Positions 6,189 to 8,160 of a stretch of 8,160 bases of DNA are shown here, one piece after another (position 1 is the stretch's first letter; every line of letters starts with the position of its first letter). Source of the stretch: Nitrospirota bacterium. Its GTDB lineage: Bacteria > Nitrospirota > Nitrospiria > Nitrospirales > Nitrospiraceae. Both the position numbers and the translations under genes were made by a program. The DNA is taken from positions 1 through 8,160 of the forward strand of contig JACRLS010000214.1 of the NCBI GenBank assembly GCA_016235225.1, written 5' to 3'. Below the pieces are notes generated by a model. That model was not told the DNA's origin. It ran no database searches and saw only the letters and a list, made by a program, of their open reading frames with translations.

Positions 6189-8060
6189 ATGTGTGGCATT
6201 GCCGGACAGGTGCATGTCGATGAGCGACCGGTGGATCGCCGGATGCTCGAGGCGATGGGCCGTCGCCTGCGCCATCGCGGGCCGGATGACGGGGGGATTT
6301 ATGCCGAAGGGCCCGTCGGGCTGGTGCATCAGCGGCTGAGCATCCTGGATCTCAGCCCTGCGGGCCATCAGCCCATGACCAATGAAGACCAGAGCATCTG
6401 GATCGTCTTCAACGGCGAAATCTATAACTTTGAAGAGTTGCGCCAGGAGCTCGCAGAACGTCATGTGTTCCGGTCGCGGACCGACACGGAAGTCATTCTG
6501 CACCTGTACGAAGAATATGGCCTCAACTGCCTGTCGAAACTGCGAGGGATGTTTGCCTTCGCCTTGTGGGATGCCCGACGTCGGCGCCTCATCTTGGCCA
6601 GGGATCGTGTGGGGAAGAAGCCGCTGTTCTACTCGGTCAATGAGCAGGGGGTGTCCTTTGCCTCCGAGATCAAGGCCCTCTTGGTGGATGGCCGTTCCCG
6701 GGAGATCGACCCGCTGGCGATCCACCACTATCTGACGTTTCAGTACATCCCGGCGCCCAGGACGGTCTTCGGGGATATCAAGAAACTGAAGCCGGGGCAT
6801 CTGCTGGTGTATGCGGACGGCAAAGCCACGGAGAGCGCCTACTGGACGCTGCACTATGAGCCCAAACCCCGCCAGAATGAGGTGGAGTGCCTGGAGGAAT
6901 TCCGTGGACTGCTGGAGGAATCGGTCCGGCTGCGCATGATCAGCGACGTGCCTTTGGGGGCCTTCTTGAGCGGCGGGGTGGATTCCAGCACCGTGGTTGC
7001 GATCATGAGCCGCCTCTCATCAAAACCGGTCCGGACCTTCTCCATCGGTTTCAAGGAAGCAGCCTATAACGAACTGGACTATGCGCGTCAGGTGGCCACC
7101 CGTTTTCACACGGAGCATCATGAGTTCATCGTCGAACCCGATGCCGTCGATATCCTCTCCACGCTCGTGCGGGTCTACGATGAACCCTTTGCCGACTCGT
7201 CGGCGATTCCGACCTATTACGTGTCGCAACTGAGCCGACAATTCGTGACCGTGGCGCTCAATGGTGATGGGGGCGATGAGCTGCTGGCCGGCTATGGGCG
7301 GTACCGCTTGGCGCCGACCGATCGGCTCGGCGACCGGTGGCTGTCCGGTCCGTTGCGCAGTACGATCGGCGATCTGGCCTCCTCCCTGCCGGCCGGACTC
7401 GGCCGCGTCAGGAACCGGATCGAGCGGGTGCTCGCGCCGTTCAGTCGAACCTATCTGGCCCGCATCTGCTACTTCTCTCCCGCCGAAAAGCAGGCGATGT
7501 ACGCACCCGAGTTCGGCGCCCAGGTGCAGTCCGAGGATTCCTACGATCTCTTACTCAGATGGTTCGAGGCCGCGCAGGCCTCCGATCTGCTCGACCGGCT
7601 CCTGAGCGTGGATAGCGGCACCTATCTTCCCGACGACCTCCTCGTCAAGGTCGACCGCGCCACGATGGCCCATTCATTGGAGGGGCGCTCGCCGTTGCTG
7701 GATCACCGTCTGATGGAGTTTTCCGCCACGCTGCCGGTGGAACTGAAGGTCAAGAACGGGATCTCGAAATATCTCATGAAGCGGGCGATGCGGGGCTTGC
7801 TCCCGGATGACGTGCTGGATCGGCCCAAGATGGGTTTCGGTGTGCCGGTCGACGAATGGTTCCGTGGCGAGTGCCGGGACTACCTCAGGGATATCCTGCT
7901 TTCGCCGCAGGCCCTGGGGCGGGGCTACTTCAAGCCTGAAGCGGTGAGAACGGTCGTCGAGGCCCATCAGCGACAGGAGGGGAATTACGGTTACCGGCTC
8001 TACGCGCTGCTGATGCTGGAGCTCTGGCACCGGGAATATCACGACGCCGCGTGGTCGTAA
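6189..8060 (+). CDS. asnB: Glutamine-dependent asparagine synthase-type amidotransferase
   Basis: This complete 623-residue class II glutamine amidotransferase hydrolyses glutamine and uses ATP to amidate a carboxylate: aspartate in classical AsnB, sometimes a sugar acid in glycan clusters. Cys2 follows the initiator Met (MCGIAG) and becomes the N-terminal nucleophile after Met removal. The glutaminase pocket shows RHRGPDDGG (28-36), R49 in HQRLSILDLS, FNGEIYN (74-80) and D99 in TDTE. The synthetase half has the PP-loop SGGVDSS (261-267), NGDGGDELLAGYGRY (358-372), LPDDLLVKVDRATMAHSLEGRSP further on, and RPKMGFGVPVDEWFRG near the C-terminus. All catalytic elements look intact, and the length is normal for the long AsnB group of exopolysaccharide loci. 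The start is fixed by Cys2. Only 11 bases separate it from the preceding stop, and no Shine-Dalgarno is visible; the region upstream is the hexamer hairpin. Amidation of a glycan uronic acid is possible, but free asparagine synthesis cannot be excluded. Confidence 0.95.
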   Translation: MCGIAGQVHVDERPVDRRMLEAMGRRLRHRGPDDGGIYAEGPVGLVHQRLSILDLSPAGHQPMTNEDQSIWIVFNGEIYNFEELRQELAERHVFRSRTDTEVILHLYEEYGLNCLSKLRGMFAFALWDARRRRLILARDRVGKKPLFYSVNEQGVSFASEIKALLVDGRSREIDPLAIHHYLTFQYIPAPRTVFGDIKKLKPGHLLVYADGKATESAYWTLHYEPKPRQNEVECLEEFRGLLEESVRLRMISDVPLGAFLSGGVDSSTVVAIMSRLSSKPVRTFSIGFKEAAYNELDYARQVATRFHTEHHEFIVEPDAVDILSTLVRVYDEPFADSSAIPTYYVSQLSRQFVTVALNGDGGDELLAGYGRYRLAPTDRLGDRWLSGPLRSTIGDLASSLPAGLGRVRNRIERVLAPFSRTYLARICYFSPAEKQAMYAPEFGAQVQSEDSYDLLLRWFEAAQASDLLDRLLSVDSGTYLPDDLLVKVDRATMAHSLEGRSPLLDHRLMEFSATLPVELKVKNGISKYLMKRAMRGLLPDDVLDRPKMGFGVPVDEWFRGECRDYLRDILLSPQALGRGYFKPEAVRTVVEAHQRQEGNYGYRLYALLMLELWHREYHDAAWS

Positions 8061-8110
8061 TGCGGGGCGGAAGTGCCCGTCATGATTGAGGAATTCAGAG
8101 GAGTGAATCG

Positions 8111-8128
8111 AGGATAGCCTGCTATCCT
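8111..8128. promoter_or_regulatory. Perfect 8+8 dyad in the intergenic region after asnB
   Basis: AGGATAGC and GCTATCCT are exact reverse complements separated by CT. The dyad lies 22 bases before the probable next start codon at 8151. The two-base gap gives it the look of a protein-binding operator. As RNA it could only form a 7-bp stem with a four-base loop, and no T-run follows, so it is a poor intrinsic terminator. The rest of 8061-8150 shows no convincing promoter. Confidence 0.5.
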
Positions 8129-8135
8129 TAGAGGT

Positions 8136-8141
8136 GAAGGA
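8136..8141 (+). promoter_or_regulatory. Probable Shine-Dalgarno of the next gene
   Basis: GAAGGA lies 9 bases before ATG 8151, within acceptable spacing. It supports that ATG as the start of the gene running off the window. Confidence 0.4.
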
Positions 8142-8150
8142 ACACCACGA

Positions 8151-8160
8151 ATGGGACACA
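8151..8160 (+). CDS. Probable start of the next gene, cut off by the window edge
   Basis: ATG GGA CAC begins at 8151 with GAAGGA upstream and the dyad just before it. Only three codons are visible, so nothing can be said about the product. The 90-base gap after asnB, longer than any other gap in the window, and the dyad suggest that a separately regulated unit may start here. Confidence 0.35.

Noticed and set aside
6889..6921. Direct repeat CTGGAGGAAT twice within asnB
   Set aside because: It encodes LEE repeats in an ordinary helix (LEEFRGLLEES) of the protein. Codon reuse explains it.
8063..8079. Possible hairpin just after the asnB stop
   Set aside because: The stem is about five pairs with a bulge and has no T-tract, which is too weak to call a terminator.
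8082..8117. Short ORF (11 codons) between asnB and the window end
   Set aside because: It has no ribosome binding site, is very short, and is interrupted inside the dyad. Chance is sufficient.

Overview
The window is GC-rich, gene-dense and entirely plus-stranded. It reads as the 3' part of a Gram-negative surface-polysaccharide (O-antigen or capsule type) cluster that uses an ABC-transporter export route. The organism cannot be named from sequence alone. Codon choice and gene content fit a high-GC environmental Gram-negative; a Nitrospira-like or deltaproteobacterial source is only a guess.

Layout: positions 1-164 are the C-terminal end of an unidentified membrane protein. A strong Shine-Dalgarno then leads into wzm (199-1017, ABC-2 permease), which overlaps wzt (1017-2375, ATPase with a C-terminal carbohydrate-binding-type domain) in a TGATG junction. 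Next come an ORF with an unrecognised, partly membrane-spanning N-terminal module joined to a GT4 glycosyltransferase (2297-3967), and an ORF joining a second GT4-type glycosyltransferase to a zinc-ribbon class I methyltransferase (3964-6177). A hexamer-built inverted repeat lies across the 3' end of the methyltransferase. A complete asnB-type amidotransferase follows (6189-8060). The last 100 bases hold a perfect 8+8 dyad and probably the start of another gene at 8151.

How the genes fit together: the glycosyltransferases would extend a lipid-linked glycan in the cytoplasm. The methyltransferase, and possibly the AsnB-like amidotransferase, would modify it. Wzm/Wzt would flip the finished chain across the inner membrane. 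Wzt proteins with a C-terminal binding domain are known to recognise a modified non-reducing end, so the methyltransferase is a natural candidate for the capping enzyme. This is inference.

The most unusual aspect is the set of gene junctions between wzt and the methyltransferase. Wzt has no stop where its fold should end and runs about 43 residues in a frame that does not look like protein, while the next gene's coding frame is already open upstream of any start codon. The first GT4 reads through into what looks like the N-terminal strand of the second glycosyltransferase, which then continues in another frame. The second glycosyltransferase reads through into the methyltransferase. Both frame breaks are of the same sign and lie at or near G runs (2242-2246 and 3948-3951). 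Adding one base at each would make 1017-6177 a single open frame of about 1,720 codons. Deletions at gene borders, consensus errors in G runs, or a real multi-enzyme fusion could each explain part of this.
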